Shown piece by piece: positions 44,828 through 52,860 of a stretch of DNA of 64,000 nucleotides. Origin of the DNA: Ktedonobacter racemifer DSM 44963 (GTDB lineage Bacteria > Chloroflexota > Ktedonobacteria > Ktedonobacterales > Ktedonobacteraceae); contig NZ_ADVG01000002.1 in the NCBI RefSeq assembly GCF_000178855.1, positions 2,852,001-2,916,000 on the forward strand, given 5' to 3'. Numbering within the stretch: the first letter of the stretch is position 1; each line of letters opens with the position of its first letter. The notes under the pieces are model-generated. The model worked only from the letters and a program-made list of their open reading frames with translations, ran no database searches and was not told where the DNA came from. Made by a program: the position numbers and the translations under genes.

Positions 44828-44890
44828 TCAGTAGTTGATGAAGTGGTGCCCTGGCAGCCAAGGGCACCACTTCATCAACTACTGATTAGC
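44823..44890. terminator. Long palindrome, about 30-bp arms, with trailing GC hairpin
   Basis: The arms begin GCTAATCAGTAGTTGATGAAG, with a 7-base loop and one mismatch beside it. A mini-hairpin GCGCC-GCA-GGCGC at 44900-44912 and then GAAAG follow. It overlaps the last codons of the kinase gene and should end its transcript. Confidence 0.78.
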
Positions 44891-44958
44891 GCTGGTTGAG
44901 CGCCGCAGGCGCGAAAGCCAACGAATTTGATGACTTTTGAAAAGTCGCAAAAAAAGAG

Positions 44959-44987
44959 TTGACAAATCGCGAAGAGGATGGTATTAT
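44959..44987 (+). promoter_or_regulatory. Sigma-A promoter of 5S rRNA copy A
   Basis: TTGACA at 44959-44964 and TATTAT at 44982-44987 are separated by 17 bases and lie about 33 bases before the 5S gene. The same arrangement occurs upstream of copy B at 55213-55241. Confidence 0.9.
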
Positions 44988-45020
44988 GCACCATGTCAAT
45001 CGGAACCGCTTGTATGCGCA

Positions 45021-45146
45021 GGCGAACCGGTGGTTATTGCGAAGAGGGTACACCCGTTCCCATCCCGAACACGGCAGTTAAGCTCTTCAGCTCCAACGAT
45101 ACTTTGGGGGCAGCCCCACGGGAAAATAGGACACCGCCGTTTCGCC
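45021..45146 (+). rRNA. rrf: 5S rRNA, copy A
   Basis: The segment contains the 5S hallmarks CCCATCCCGAACACGG, GTTAAGC and AGGACACCGCC. The terminal stem GGCGAA/TTCGCC pairs the two ends, so the mature RNA (about 117 nt) may be slightly shorter than the interval. A promoter and a terminator flank it, so it is an independent gene; no 16S or 23S gene is in the window. It differs from copy B at two positions inside the gene. Confidence 0.96.
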
Positions 45147-45168
45147 CGCTCACACAAGCGGTCTTTTT
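45146..45168 (+). terminator. Terminator of 5S rRNA copy A
   Basis: CCGCT and AGCGG pair around a short loop and are followed by TCTTTTTTA. The last part of the 5S gene together with this terminator is partly duplicated at 45181-45220. Confidence 0.85.
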
Positions 45169-45180
45169 TATTATCAATCT

Positions 45181-45220
45181 GGACACCGCCGTTTCACCTG
45201 CTCGCATGAGCGGTTCTTTG
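45181..45220 (+). repeat. Duplicated 5S 3' end and terminator
   Basis: GGACACCGCCGTTTC and a CTGCTC...GAGCGG hairpin followed by TTCTTTG repeat the segment at 45129-45167 with several changes, 52 bases downstream. It reads as a second, decayed terminator left by duplication or loss of another 5S copy. Confidence 0.75.
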
Positions 45221-45244
45221 TTTATATCAAACACGAGTAGACGC

Positions 45245-45637
45245 ATGGAAGAACTCAGTATTGGTGAAGTCGCCCGGCGCACCGGCCTGCGCACCTCGGC
45301 GATTCGTTACTATGAAAGCATTAACCTTCTGCCGCCGCCGCGCAGGGTGAGCGGTCAGAGGCGTTATGCGCCAGAGACGGTGCAAACGCTGGAGTTCGTG
45401 CAAACCGCCAGGCGTATTGGCTTCTCTCTTACAGAAATTCAATCTCTATTAGAGAAGCGACAGGGCGAAGTTCCCCTTGGAGCGCACTGGCAGGGTCTGG
45501 TGCAGCATAAACTCATCGAGGTACAAAACGTTATCAATCAAGCCCAGACCATGCAGCACCTGCTGGTGCAGGGCGGCGGATGCAGCTGTACCACCCTCGA
45601 AGAATGCATCGACTGTGTACTGGCAAACTGCCAATAA
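45245..45637 (+). CDS. MerR-family transcriptional regulator with Cys-rich tail
   Basis: The 130-residue product opens with a MerR DNA-binding domain (MEELSIGEVARRTGLRTSAI, then RYYESINLLPPPRR). A dimerisation helix follows, and the tail GGGCSCTTLEECIDCVLANC has five cysteines. Cys-rich tails in this family bind metals or iron-sulfur clusters, so a metal- or redox-sensing regulator is likely. I start at ATG 45245; longer frames extend into the 5S gene and are artefacts. The ribosome site is weak, and the region upstream is duplicated 5S sequence, so its promoter is unclear. No obvious target gene is adjacent. Confidence 0.88.
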   Translation: MEELSIGEVARRTGLRTSAIRYYESINLLPPPRRVSGQRRYAPETVQTLEFVQTARRIGFSLTEIQSLLEKRQGEVPLGAHWQGLVQHKLIEVQNVINQAQTMQHLLVQGGGCSCTTLEECIDCVLANCQ

Positions 45638-45724
45638 GAAATATGCGTAGGGATGGCTCTGCTGAAAAATTGGGAAACGCACCAAGCCCGCTAAGCCTTC
45701 TCGCGTGATAGTTTCCTATCTTTG

Positions 45725-46411
45725 TTAGTAAGCTGCCTCTGACAGAAGTCCCCGCTTCATGGCGACGGCGACGGCTGATGCGCGTGAGTCAACCTGCAAT
45801 TTAAAGTAGATGTTTGCCAGGTGTGTCTTGACGGTTGGCTCACTGATACTCAGATAGGTAGCAATCTCCTTGTTACGCTGGCCACGTGCGACACAGGTCA
45901 GTACTTCTAGCTCGCGCTCCGTTAGATCCACCCGCTGCGCCTGTGCAGACGATCTCTCCTCTACAGGTGTCGCCCCTTCTATTCGCTCAAGCAAACTCCG
46001 CACCAGGGCGTGCTGGAGGAGTGTCTCCTTGTGGACGCTCGCGGTCAGGGCCTGGTGGAGGGTCGTGCGGCTGGCATGTAGCGGCAGGCACGTCACCATG
46101 CCCGTTTGCAGACAGGCCAGGAGAAACTCTGGGTCATCGGCATGCATGGCGAGTCCCACAATCGCCAGGGCTGGCCACTCGCCGTGAATCATGCTGAGGG
46201 CTTTGAGCGTCGCGCCCTGGTGAATATACGTATCAATGAGCAGAACCTGGGGTTGGAGTTCGCCTACAAGGCGTATCGTCTCAGGGAGCGATGTGGCGAT
46301 GGCAAGTAGTTGAATATCCGGGCTACCGGCAAGCATAGCGCGCAGGCCTTCGCAGACAATCGGGTGTGCGCTGGCGATGAGCAGGCGCAATGGTTTGGAG
46401 GCGTCGTTCAT
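45725..46411 (-). CDS. NarL/FixJ-type response regulator with degenerate receiver
   Basis: The 228-residue product has a receiver-like domain (1-125) and a LuxR-type DNA-binding domain (LTERELEVLTCVARGQRNKEI near 163, SEPTVKTHLANIYFKL near 190). The phospho-acceptor Asp is kept in LLIDTY. The usual acidic pair after the first strand is lost (LLIASAHPIVCEGL instead of -DDHP-). The conserved Lys of the last strand is also lost (CLPLHAS). The receiver is therefore probably not switched by normal aspartyl phosphorylation. No histidine kinase gene is adjacent. The ATG follows CAGAGGAAG. Confidence 0.9.
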   Translation of the reverse strand: MNDASKPLRLLIASAHPIVCEGLRAMLAGSPDIQLLAIATSLPETIRLVGELQPQVLLIDTYIHQGATLKALSMIHGEWPALAIVGLAMHADDPEFLLACLQTGMVTCLPLHASRTTLHQALTASVHKETLLQHALVRSLLERIEGATPVEERSSAQAQRVDLTERELEVLTCVARGQRNKEIATYLSISEPTVKTHLANIYFKLQVDSRASAVAVAMKRGLLSEAAY

Positions 46412-46622
46412 CGTTCTTCCTCTGATGTGTATTTAGCTTTATTACTTCTTTTGCATAGAATAGCAAAAAATATGGTATGGAAACCAGGATAGATGGATGA
46501 GATCCGTTTGGCTGAGAAGTAATCATCCATTCGTACGATGTTGCCTGTCCGGTGAAGCCGCTACAATTGGAGTGTAAAGAGAAAAGAGAAACATATAACC
46601 CACCTATAAGGAGGTAGGAGAC

Positions 46623-46841
46623 ATGATGTGGCAAGCAATAGCCGCCGCCCTGGCGATTGGCCTGGGAGCAATTGGCGCGGGTATCGCCATGGGTTTAGCT
46701 AATGGGCGCGCTTATGAGGCGTTAGGGCGCAACCCTGAGTCGGGAAGCATCGTCCGCACAAACTTCATTCTGGGCCTGGTTTTTTCTGAAACGATTGTCA
46801 TCTACGCCCTGGTCATGGGCCTGTTGATCCTCCTGCGCTAG
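46623..46841 (+). CDS. atpE: ATP synthase F0 subunit c
   Basis: The 72-residue hydrophobic hairpin has GAIGAGIAMGLANGRA in the first helix, the polar loop ALGRNPESGS and GLVFSETIVIYALVMG in the second helix. The ion-binding Glu is in FSET. The Gln of sodium-type rings in helix 1 aligns with a Met here, so proton coupling is more likely. The ATG follows ATAAGGAGGTAGG. No other atp gene is nearby: a response regulator lies upstream and a phosphatase downstream. It is therefore a lone atpE, either a displaced single copy or a paralogue. Confidence 0.9.
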   Translation: MMWQAIAAALAIGLGAIGAGIAMGLANGRAYEALGRNPESGSIVRTNFILGLVFSETIVIYALVMGLLILLR

Positions 46842-46852
46842 GGATAAGATAT

Positions 46853-46917
46853 CTAAAAAGATGATGGTGTGGGCGTCGATTGCGCAGCAATCGACGCCCA
46901 CACCATCATCTTTTTAG
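46853..46917. terminator. Long palindrome, 31-bp arms, 3-base loop
   Basis: The arms beginning CTAAAAAGATGATGGTGTGG are perfect, with loop GCA. A mini-hairpin GCGC-CGTA-GCGC at 46917-46928 and GAAG follow. On the plus strand the arm ends CTTTTTAG, a terminator-like tract for atpE. Confidence 0.8.
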
Positions 46918-47057
46918 CGCCGTAGCGCGAAGAAAGCAGGCAGGATAAAGAGTGCATATGCTACAATGTCAATATAATCAATATTGTAGCTATGGTGTAG
47001 GCCCAGGGGATAGTTCTCAGCGAAGCTGTGCTAAAGAAAGAGGAGAAAACTTCTTTT

Positions 47058-47780
47058 ATGACCACCCAACTCTATCTGATTCGTCATGGTGAAGCCACAA
47101 GCCAGGTACACCAGTTTATTCGCGATGATGGACTTACCAAATTAGGCGTCAGGCAGGCCGAGCGCCTGCGCGATAGATTGATTGCTACACGCGAGATTCA
47201 GGCAGACGTTGTGATTGCCAGTACCCTGCCACGAGCCAGGCAGACCGCCGAGATTATCGCCCCGGCCTTTGAGCTACCAATTATCTTTGATGATGAGGTG
47301 CAGGAACTGCGAGAAGGCGAAGCCTATGGCCTGACCTATGATGAATATCACGAGCGCTATGGCCCTGGTCCGGACTTTTTGCACCAGCCATTTAAGCCGG
47401 TTGCGCCGGGTGGCGAGAGTTGGCCCTCCTTCTCCTTGCGCGTCGCCGCAGCTTTAGAGCGCATTACTCAGGAGCATGCTGGCAAGAGTATTGTCATTGT
47501 CTGTCATGGCGGTGTGATCGATAACTCTTTCGCCTACTTTTTTCGCTATAGCACCTTTGCCATGCCCCCCGCTCATTTCTTTACCCAGAATACGTCCATT
47601 ACGCAGTGGCGGGAGGATGAGCGTAAAGGAACCAGTTTCTGGCGCTTGATACGCTATAACGATAACATGCATGTGCGTGGCCTGGAGACGGATACGCTCA
47701 TTCCGTGGGAGCAGCTTCCCTTGCCAAAGCGAAAGCGCTACCAGGTCGACCAGCCTGACGAACCTGCCAGCGAACAATAA
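47058..47780 (+). CDS. Histidine phosphatase (phosphoglycerate mutase-like)
   Basis: The 240-residue product has the family signature LIRHGEAT near residue 8. The second catalytic His is in IVCHGGVIDN near 152, and the phosphate-binding Arg in STLPRARQTAEI near 55. Members include cobalamin-related phosphatases, SixA-like and broad-specificity phosphatases, so the substrate is open. ATG 47058 follows GAGGAG at 13 bases. An inverted repeat (GCTACAAT and ATTGTAGC at 46970-46990) upstream could be an operator. Confidence 0.88.
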   Translation: MTTQLYLIRHGEATSQVHQFIRDDGLTKLGVRQAERLRDRLIATREIQADVVIASTLPRARQTAEIIAPAFELPIIFDDEVQELREGEAYGLTYDEYHERYGPGPDFLHQPFKPVAPGGESWPSFSLRVAAALERITQEHAGKSIVIVCHGGVIDNSFAYFFRYSTFAMPPAHFFTQNTSITQWREDERKGTSFWRLIRYNDNMHVRGLETDTLIPWEQLPLPKRKRYQVDQPDEPASEQ

Positions 47781-47783
47781 AAA

Positions 47784-47852
47784 ATAAGAGGTACAGGATG
47801 TTAGGAAGGACATGCCGCAGGCATATCCTTCCTAACATCCTGTACCTCTTAT
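47784..47852. terminator. Long palindrome, 33-bp arms, one mismatch
   Basis: The arms begin ATAAGAGGTACAGGATG and enclose loop GCA, with a single C/A mismatch. It lies between the convergent phosphatase and mgtE genes, flanked by AAAAA on both sides. Confidence 0.8.
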
Positions 47853-47866
47853 AAAAAGGGAAAGAG

Positions 47867-49804
47867 CTATAGCGCGACGCGCTCGATCAGCATAATGGTC
47901 ACGCTCAGGAAGACCCCCAGGCTAATCACGGAGATCACAGGATCAAGTAGAGGCGCTGTGATTAAACTGCCACGCAGGCGCAGGCGCTGCAAGAGATTGG
48001 GCAGGCCCAGGCCGCAGAAGTAGGCGATCAACTGTGTAAAGCCAAAGCCCAGCGCCGCTACCAGGCTTAAGGCAGCGGTATGGAAGAGCACGAAGGCCGC
48101 GATCCCAGCCAGGATGCTCACGACAATGCCGCTAAAGGTGCCGATCAGCAGTTCGCGCAGAATCGTTTTCCACAGGTCGCGACCGCGTGTACTGCGCAGG
48201 TTCCAGCCAGCGATGCCCAGGGCCTGTGAGCCGGCACTCCCGCTTGTGAGCAGCAGCATCGGAACCAGGCAGAAGAGACCTCCAAGCGCCAGTGAGAGCC
48301 GATTATCGCTCACACTTCCTACGAGGCTAACAAGCGCGGTGGTATGTGCGAGCAGGGGGGCGAAGGCCTGAGCCAGGACCAGGGCCAGAACAAAGCCCGC
48401 GATCACGTTGGCGATGGGCCAGATCGTGCGTCGCGCGGCGGTTGCCCAGGAGAACTTCTCCTCTTCTTCAGACTCCTCCACATCCGCGCCCACGATATCG
48501 GAGAGATCTTCAGCTTGCTCCTCGTGGATAACGTCGATGACGTCGTCGACCGTGACCAGCCCCACAAGGTGATCTTCCTCATCAACGACGGGCACGCCGA
48601 GCAGGTCGTACTTGGCGATGATCCGCGCCACCTCTTCCTGGTCAGTATTCACACGCACTTTGATGACGTCGGGGTCCTTCAGATCGGCGATGCGTGTCGT
48701 GGGTTCGGCGACAACCAGTTGCCGCAGCGAGACCACGCCCTTTAGATGGTGCTGCTCATCAATGACATAGAGATAGTAAACCATCTCCAGGTGCTCTGAG
48801 TGCTGGCGCAGGTAGGTCAGTGCATCCTCGACCGTCGATGTCTCGGAGAGCGCCAGATACTCAGGCGTCATAATACCACCTGCCGTCTCGGCGTCATAGC
48901 GCAGGAGATCGCGAATGGGGCGCGACTCCTCAGTAGGCATGAGGTTGAGCAGGTGCTCGGCCTCAGCCGGAGCCATCTCGGCCAGGATATCGGCGGCATC
49001 ATCGGGCGCGAGGCGCTCCAGGAGATCCGAGGCACGCTCGGGATCCAGCTCGCTGATCAGCTCGCTCTGCAAGGGATACTCGACCTCGTTGAGGGTATCG
49101 GCGGCGGTCTCCATATCCAGGCGCTCCAGCATGGCTCCGGCCTCTTCAACATCGAGCTGCTCCAGGATATCGGCGATATCGGCGGGATGGAGATCGATCA
49201 GTTTGTTATGACTTACGTTGAGTTGGAGCTTGGGGATAACGCCAACCGCCCCCACGGTTGCAGCAGTGGTACCTGCCAGGGCGAGCTGACCGGTGTGTGC
49301 GCCCACCACCTGAATGGGTTCAACATAATTCCAGGTAATGGTTCGCTCTGGCAACTGCAATGGAACGACGCGCCCGATGCGGTCAATCGTGGCTTGCAAG
49401 CCAAGGCGACGCAGCAGGCCACTCAGGCTAATATCCACACCAACCAGGCGCGCGGTGCGTTTAATCTGAGCCAGTTTAAGATCATTGACTTTAACAACGC
49501 GGAAACCCTGAGTATCTACAATCTGCTTATCAAGAATATCTCTTTTTAATAAAAGCTCTTCAGTATGCGGGATATAAGGTGTAATACCATCTTTATTAAC
49601 ATTTAAGCGTACTTCTGGCCCCTCTACAGTGACTACCTGGGACCAGGGAATCATCATTTCTCCGTTGCCGCTACGATGGACGACGAGCGCGGTCACCACG
49701 GGAAAGGTCTCATCAAGGGAGACGCAGACATCGCGCACGCTACCCACGCGGCGATGGTCGTTATCGACAATGCTCCGGCGGAGCAGATCGCTCAAGAAAA
49801 TCAT
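47867..49804 (-). CDS. mgtE: MgtE magnesium transporter with N-terminal PRC-barrel region
   Basis: The 645-residue product has a PRC-barrel-like N-terminus (LRRSIVDNDHRRVGSVRDV, then WSQVVTVEGPEV). An MgtE N domain of helical repeats follows (DIADILEQLDVEEAGAMLER). Then come paired CBS domains (residues about 345-460) and five membrane helices with the channel-lining Asp region (LDPVISVIS near the end). MgtE is a magnesium channel gated by cytoplasmic magnesium. The usual length is about 450 residues; the extra 190 are the PRC part, seen in some actinobacterial and Chloroflexota forms. ATG 49804 follows AAAAAGGCGGTG. A magnesium riboswitch upstream was not identified. Confidence 0.95.
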   Translation of the reverse strand: MIFLSDLLRRSIVDNDHRRVGSVRDVCVSLDETFPVVTALVVHRSGNGEMMIPWSQVVTVEGPEVRLNVNKDGITPYIPHTEELLLKRDILDKQIVDTQGFRVVKVNDLKLAQIKRTARLVGVDISLSGLLRRLGLQATIDRIGRVVPLQLPERTITWNYVEPIQVVGAHTGQLALAGTTAATVGAVGVIPKLQLNVSHNKLIDLHPADIADILEQLDVEEAGAMLERLDMETAADTLNEVEYPLQSELISELDPERASDLLERLAPDDAADILAEMAPAEAEHLLNLMPTEESRPIRDLLRYDAETAGGIMTPEYLALSETSTVEDALTYLRQHSEHLEMVYYLYVIDEQHHLKGVVSLRQLVVAEPTTRIADLKDPDVIKVRVNTDQEEVARIIAKYDLLGVPVVDEEDHLVGLVTVDDVIDVIHEEQAEDLSDIVGADVEESEEEEKFSWATAARRTIWPIANVIAGFVLALVLAQAFAPLLAHTTALVSLVGSVSDNRLSLALGGLFCLVPMLLLTSGSAGSQALGIAGWNLRSTRGRDLWKTILRELLIGTFSGIVVSILAGIAAFVLFHTAALSLVAALGFGFTQLIAYFCGLGLPNLLQRLRLRGSLITAPLLDPVISVISLGVFLSVTIMLIERVAL

Positions 49805-50814
49805 GAAATCACCGCCTTTTTCAAGACTCAGTAGTGCGTATCCACTTATCCACATTCTGTGCACAAATGTGTATAAGTAGTTTGAATGTCCTTTGCAGTT
49901 GCTCGTTTGCGGTGGTAGATGCCCTGTCACAGGAGCAAGGCGCACAGCGTTCCTAGTTCTCCTGTAGGCAGGAGGGTCACTGGAGACTGTGTTTAGTGTT
50001 CTTCGGATAGCAAAGCCGAGCACAGGTTGGTCTGTCGGGAGCGATATGAGCCTGCCTGTCGCGCGAACAGGTAGGATTAGCGATGCCTCTTTTGTAAGAG
50101 AACATCGTCAGAGACACGCTCATGGACAGAGCAGAAAAGCCATAAGGGGATGCTGCTGAACAGCATAAGGACTTGCTGGCAAAGGCGGGATCGTCCTTAC
50201 TCGACATCTCTCGGGTCTGACTATAATGCTATATCATAGGGGGAAACTGGTGGATGTCAGCTTATCGAGTAAGGGTATGGTGGTTATAGGTCAGACAAGC
50301 GAGGTATTGGAAAGTGAGCCATCGCAACCACACCTGGCTACTCGATGAGGAGTAGAACTCTCCCATTGGCAGGCACAAACAGGCCTGCCACTAGTACTGT
50401 GACTAGAACTAGGGCCAGCGTCCATATCCCTCACCTCCTTTGCCCAGGCAATCAGGCGTATCTACTCCGGGGCACCAGCAGTGGCGCGAAATCGGTAACG
50501 AAGCGGAGCAATCGCGTTGATTGTGGGTGTACGAAAAAATTTTTGGAAATTGTGAGATTTTTCTCTCTTCACTGAGTATAACATGTCCTCAAAGAGGTGA
50601 CAAGTTACTTAGTGTACATAGTACATATGTGCATGTTGCACAATATGCACATAACAAGAAGCATCATGTTGATTCGATATGACTTAGAATGTGTTATACA
50701 TCTTCTTGCACACGGGAGAAGGGTGCACAGGGTTTCACTGTCTGGTTGTAATAAGCAGGTTAATAAGATCTTCTGGCGCGCCATTGCGCGTAGCCTCTGG
50801 TTGAGCGCCTGATT
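49805..50814. other. Long intergenic region upstream of mgtE
   Basis: No large gene is seen in this 1-kb gap. It holds a DnaA-box-like TTATCCACA near 49846-49856, a CCTGCCTGT/ACAGGTAGG hairpin near 50062-50086, and a small minus-strand ORF with a perfect ribosome site (50291-50425, listed separately). The mgtE promoter should lie here on the minus strand. I could not match a known magnesium riboswitch. Confidence 0.35.
50291..50425 (-). CDS. Small Cys/Ser-rich ORF (44 residues), tentative
   Basis: The ATG at 50425 is preceded by AAAGGAGGTGAGG, a near-perfect match to the anti-Shine-Dalgarno, at good spacing. The product starts MDAGPSSSHSTSGRP and holds two Cys pairs (CAC and CGC). No family is recognised. 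It lies between the kinase-like pair and mgtE on the same strand. It could be a leader peptide or small peptide, or a chance frame with a good ribosome site. Confidence 0.35.
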   Translation of the reverse strand: MDAGPSSSHSTSGRPVCACQWESSTPHRVARCGCDGSLSNTSLV

Positions 50815-51603
50815 TTATCCCTGTGGCAGGAGAGGATAGATCGCGCTTTTGAGTTGGGCGCAAATAGCTTCTACTGGTTGTTTGGCGTCGATGACCTGGA
50901 ACTCATAGGGCTTGACCATGTGCTCGAACTGGGTAAGGAGCCGGGCCTGGTAGGTTATAAAGCTCTCATAGAGATCAGGACCCAGGCGCATATCCATCCC
51001 CGATTCCCAGTAATTGAAACCGCCACGCTGGAGCACGCGTGGAATCAGATCATCAATACCAATATTAAGATAGAAAATGGCATTGGGCTTGAGGGCCAGG
51101 CTGTAAATAGAGCGCAGCCAATGGGGATTGGCACCACGTACCATAGCCCGAGCCATCAGAGTATAGATATACCGGTCAATCAGAACGATAAAGCCGGCTC
51201 GTAGCGCGGGGAGAACCAGGCTCTCCAGGCGATCCACGAAATCGGTGGCGTAGAAGAGATGCATGGTGATCGGCCCAAGAGTATGCCCGGCCTTGGCCTG
51301 CTTAATGCCATCACCTGCGAGCACCGAGCGCGTGAACTCGGTGTCTGCTACTGCATAGCCCAGACTCTCCAGCCAGGGGCGTAAGAGCCGAAGCTGTGTT
51401 GTGCGACCTACACCATCGGTACCTTCAATAACGATCAAGCGTCCTGGCAAAATTTCTTCACCAACCTGGATGCCCAGGGTATCAATACCATAACAATCAG
51501 GGCGGGTCATAAGTATGCGTTCCTCCTTAAACAGATCCACCAGCGTGGTTGAAGCCGAAATCCCTTTCGTGTCGTGGCTAAGTGGCTCAGTGACGACACT
51601 CAT
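50815..51603 (-). CDS. Thymidylate kinase-like protein with altered P-loop
   Basis: The 262-residue product has the dTMP kinase fold: IVIEGTDGVGRTTQLRLL near residue 60, the lid/substrate phrase VLIDRYIYTLMARAMVRGA near 150 and YLNIGIDDLIPRVLQRGG near 190. The Walker A lysine (GxxGxGK) is replaced by Arg (GTDGVGRTT). About 50 extra residues lie at the N-terminus. Its paralogue at 51620 keeps the lysine, so this copy may be a regulatory or inactive partner. ATG 51603 follows AAGGAG, 17 bases after the stop of the paralogue, so the two are co-transcribed. Confidence 0.88.
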   Translation of the reverse strand: MSVVTEPLSHDTKGISASTTLVDLFKEERILMTRPDCYGIDTLGIQVGEEILPGRLIVIEGTDGVGRTTQLRLLRPWLESLGYAVADTEFTRSVLAGDGIKQAKAGHTLGPITMHLFYATDFVDRLESLVLPALRAGFIVLIDRYIYTLMARAMVRGANPHWLRSIYSLALKPNAIFYLNIGIDDLIPRVLQRGGFNYWESGMDMRLGPDLYESFITYQARLLTQFEHMVKPYEFQVIDAKQPVEAICAQLKSAIYPLLPQG

Positions 51604-51619
51604 GGATAGAAATGACTCC

Positions 51620-52402
51620 TTACTTGACAATAACCTCGGAACGTTCAGCAGAATATAAAGGCTCCTTCCAGGATGGCTGGTTAGGCATCGCTGACTCTAA
51701 CGCGGCTGACTCTAAAGGAGGTAGAGGCATACTGATACGTCGCACGCCCTCCAGATGTGGAAGGACGAGCTCGCGCATATGTCGCTGCTGTTCTTGAATG
51801 GAGAGCGTGGCATCCATCACAGTGAGTTCGAACTCCTCGACTATTGCCTCATATTCCTGGACCACGCGATGCTGAAAGAGCTTGAAGCTCTCATAGGGAT
51901 CGGTGCTGAGTCCAAGATCCATACCCGCCTCATAGTACTTCAGTTGTGGTCTCCCATTCATAATCCGGCGTAATGAGAGCGAGAGGGGTACGCGGTAGTA
52001 AAATGCCAGAGTAGGTTGTACCGCGAAGCGATAGAGTTCCCGTACCCAGGTGCGGTTTACTCCACGAGCCGCGTCGCGCGCAAAGGCCGTGTAAATATAG
52101 CGGTCCGCAAGCACAATCGCGCCAGCCTTCAGTGGCGGGATAATGTCATGTTCGGTGCGATCCGCAAAATCCGTGGCATGAATCAAGCTAAACGTGGTTG
52201 GCGTGAGAATCTGCTTCTTCTTACCGCGCGAGGTCGTTTGTTTAACGAGCGGCGAGGAGTTCCACTCGCTAAAGAAGACGCTATACCCCTGGCTGATCAG
52301 CCACTGGCGGAGTAGCGCGATCTGGGTGCTCTTACCGGAGCCATCGATTCCCTCAACAATGAAGAGCTTACCAGGAAACTGGTGTGACCCATAGGTTTCC
52401 AT
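51620..52402 (-). CDS. Thymidylate kinase-like protein
   Basis: The 260-residue product has an intact P-loop (LFIVEGIDGSGKSTQIALLR near residue 13) and the dTMP-kinase phrases ATDFADRTEHDI and VLADRYIYTAFARDAARG near 100. After the kinase core a tail of about 45 residues is Ser/Pro/Glu-rich. Typical dTMP kinases have about 205-215 residues. It is the first gene of a two-gene unit with an altered paralogue. Whether it makes dTDP or acts on another nucleotide or polyphosphate substrate cannot be told. The start ATG 52402 lacks a strong ribosome site. Confidence 0.88.
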   Translation of the reverse strand: METYGSHQFPGKLFIVEGIDGSGKSTQIALLRQWLISQGYSVFFSEWNSSPLVKQTTSRGKKKQILTPTTFSLIHATDFADRTEHDIIPPLKAGAIVLADRYIYTAFARDAARGVNRTWVRELYRFAVQPTLAFYYRVPLSLSLRRIMNGRPQLKYYEAGMDLGLSTDPYESFKLFQHRVVQEYEAIVEEFELTVMDATLSIQEQQRHMRELVLPHLEGVRRISMPLPPLESAALESAMPNQPSWKEPLYSAERSEVIVK

Positions 52403-52860
52403 ATAAAATCCTTTTTGCTTAACAAGACATAGATATCGATCATATGCGATGACGTATCCCTTGAGATTAGTGCCGCGAACAGAGAAGCCGACCTTTTATA
52501 CACGCCTGTATGTTGGTTTGTTGTGTATGTATAAGCACGTATACAAAGGCATTATAGACACAAAATGAGAAAGATATATCTGTCAACATCGATGCATGAT
52601 AAGAAACGTCTAAGCCAGGAGTGCGGTAGAAATAGTATACCATGTATAGCAGGAGGTATGGGTGTATGGCGCGGGCGCGAAAAGTCGAAGCTCTGGTGAG
52701 GAGAAAACTTTTGTGGTACGATGCAGTGCAGTAAAACATGTTGAAGAGCAATAGAGTAACGCATTGCCCTGTGACGAAACGTATTCCTACATAATAGACA
52801 GTGTCTATGCAGCTGATAAGCCAGAAAAGATGAAGCGATATACGTAGCCCTAAAAGGATA
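52403..52860. other. Divergent gap between kinase-like pair and hydrolase
   Basis: No convincing gene lies in these 458 bases. A small plus-strand frame (52666-52794, 42 basic residues) behind AGGAGGT is noted but lacks any family support. Promoters for both flanking genes should be here; none is clear. Confidence 0.3.

Noticed and set aside
44978..45240. Long reading frame running from 5S rRNA copy A into the MerR gene
   Set aside because: The first part is 5S rRNA and the same peptide appears at 5S copy B, so it is an artefact. The MerR gene starts at 45245.
49805..50290. Magnesium riboswitch (M-box or ykkC-type) upstream of mgtE
   Set aside because: Short hairpins and a GCAAAGCC stretch are present, but no conserved core could be matched by eye.
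52666..52794. 42-residue basic ORF behind AGGAGGT
   Set aside because: There is no family match, and the spacing and composition are ordinary for a chance frame.
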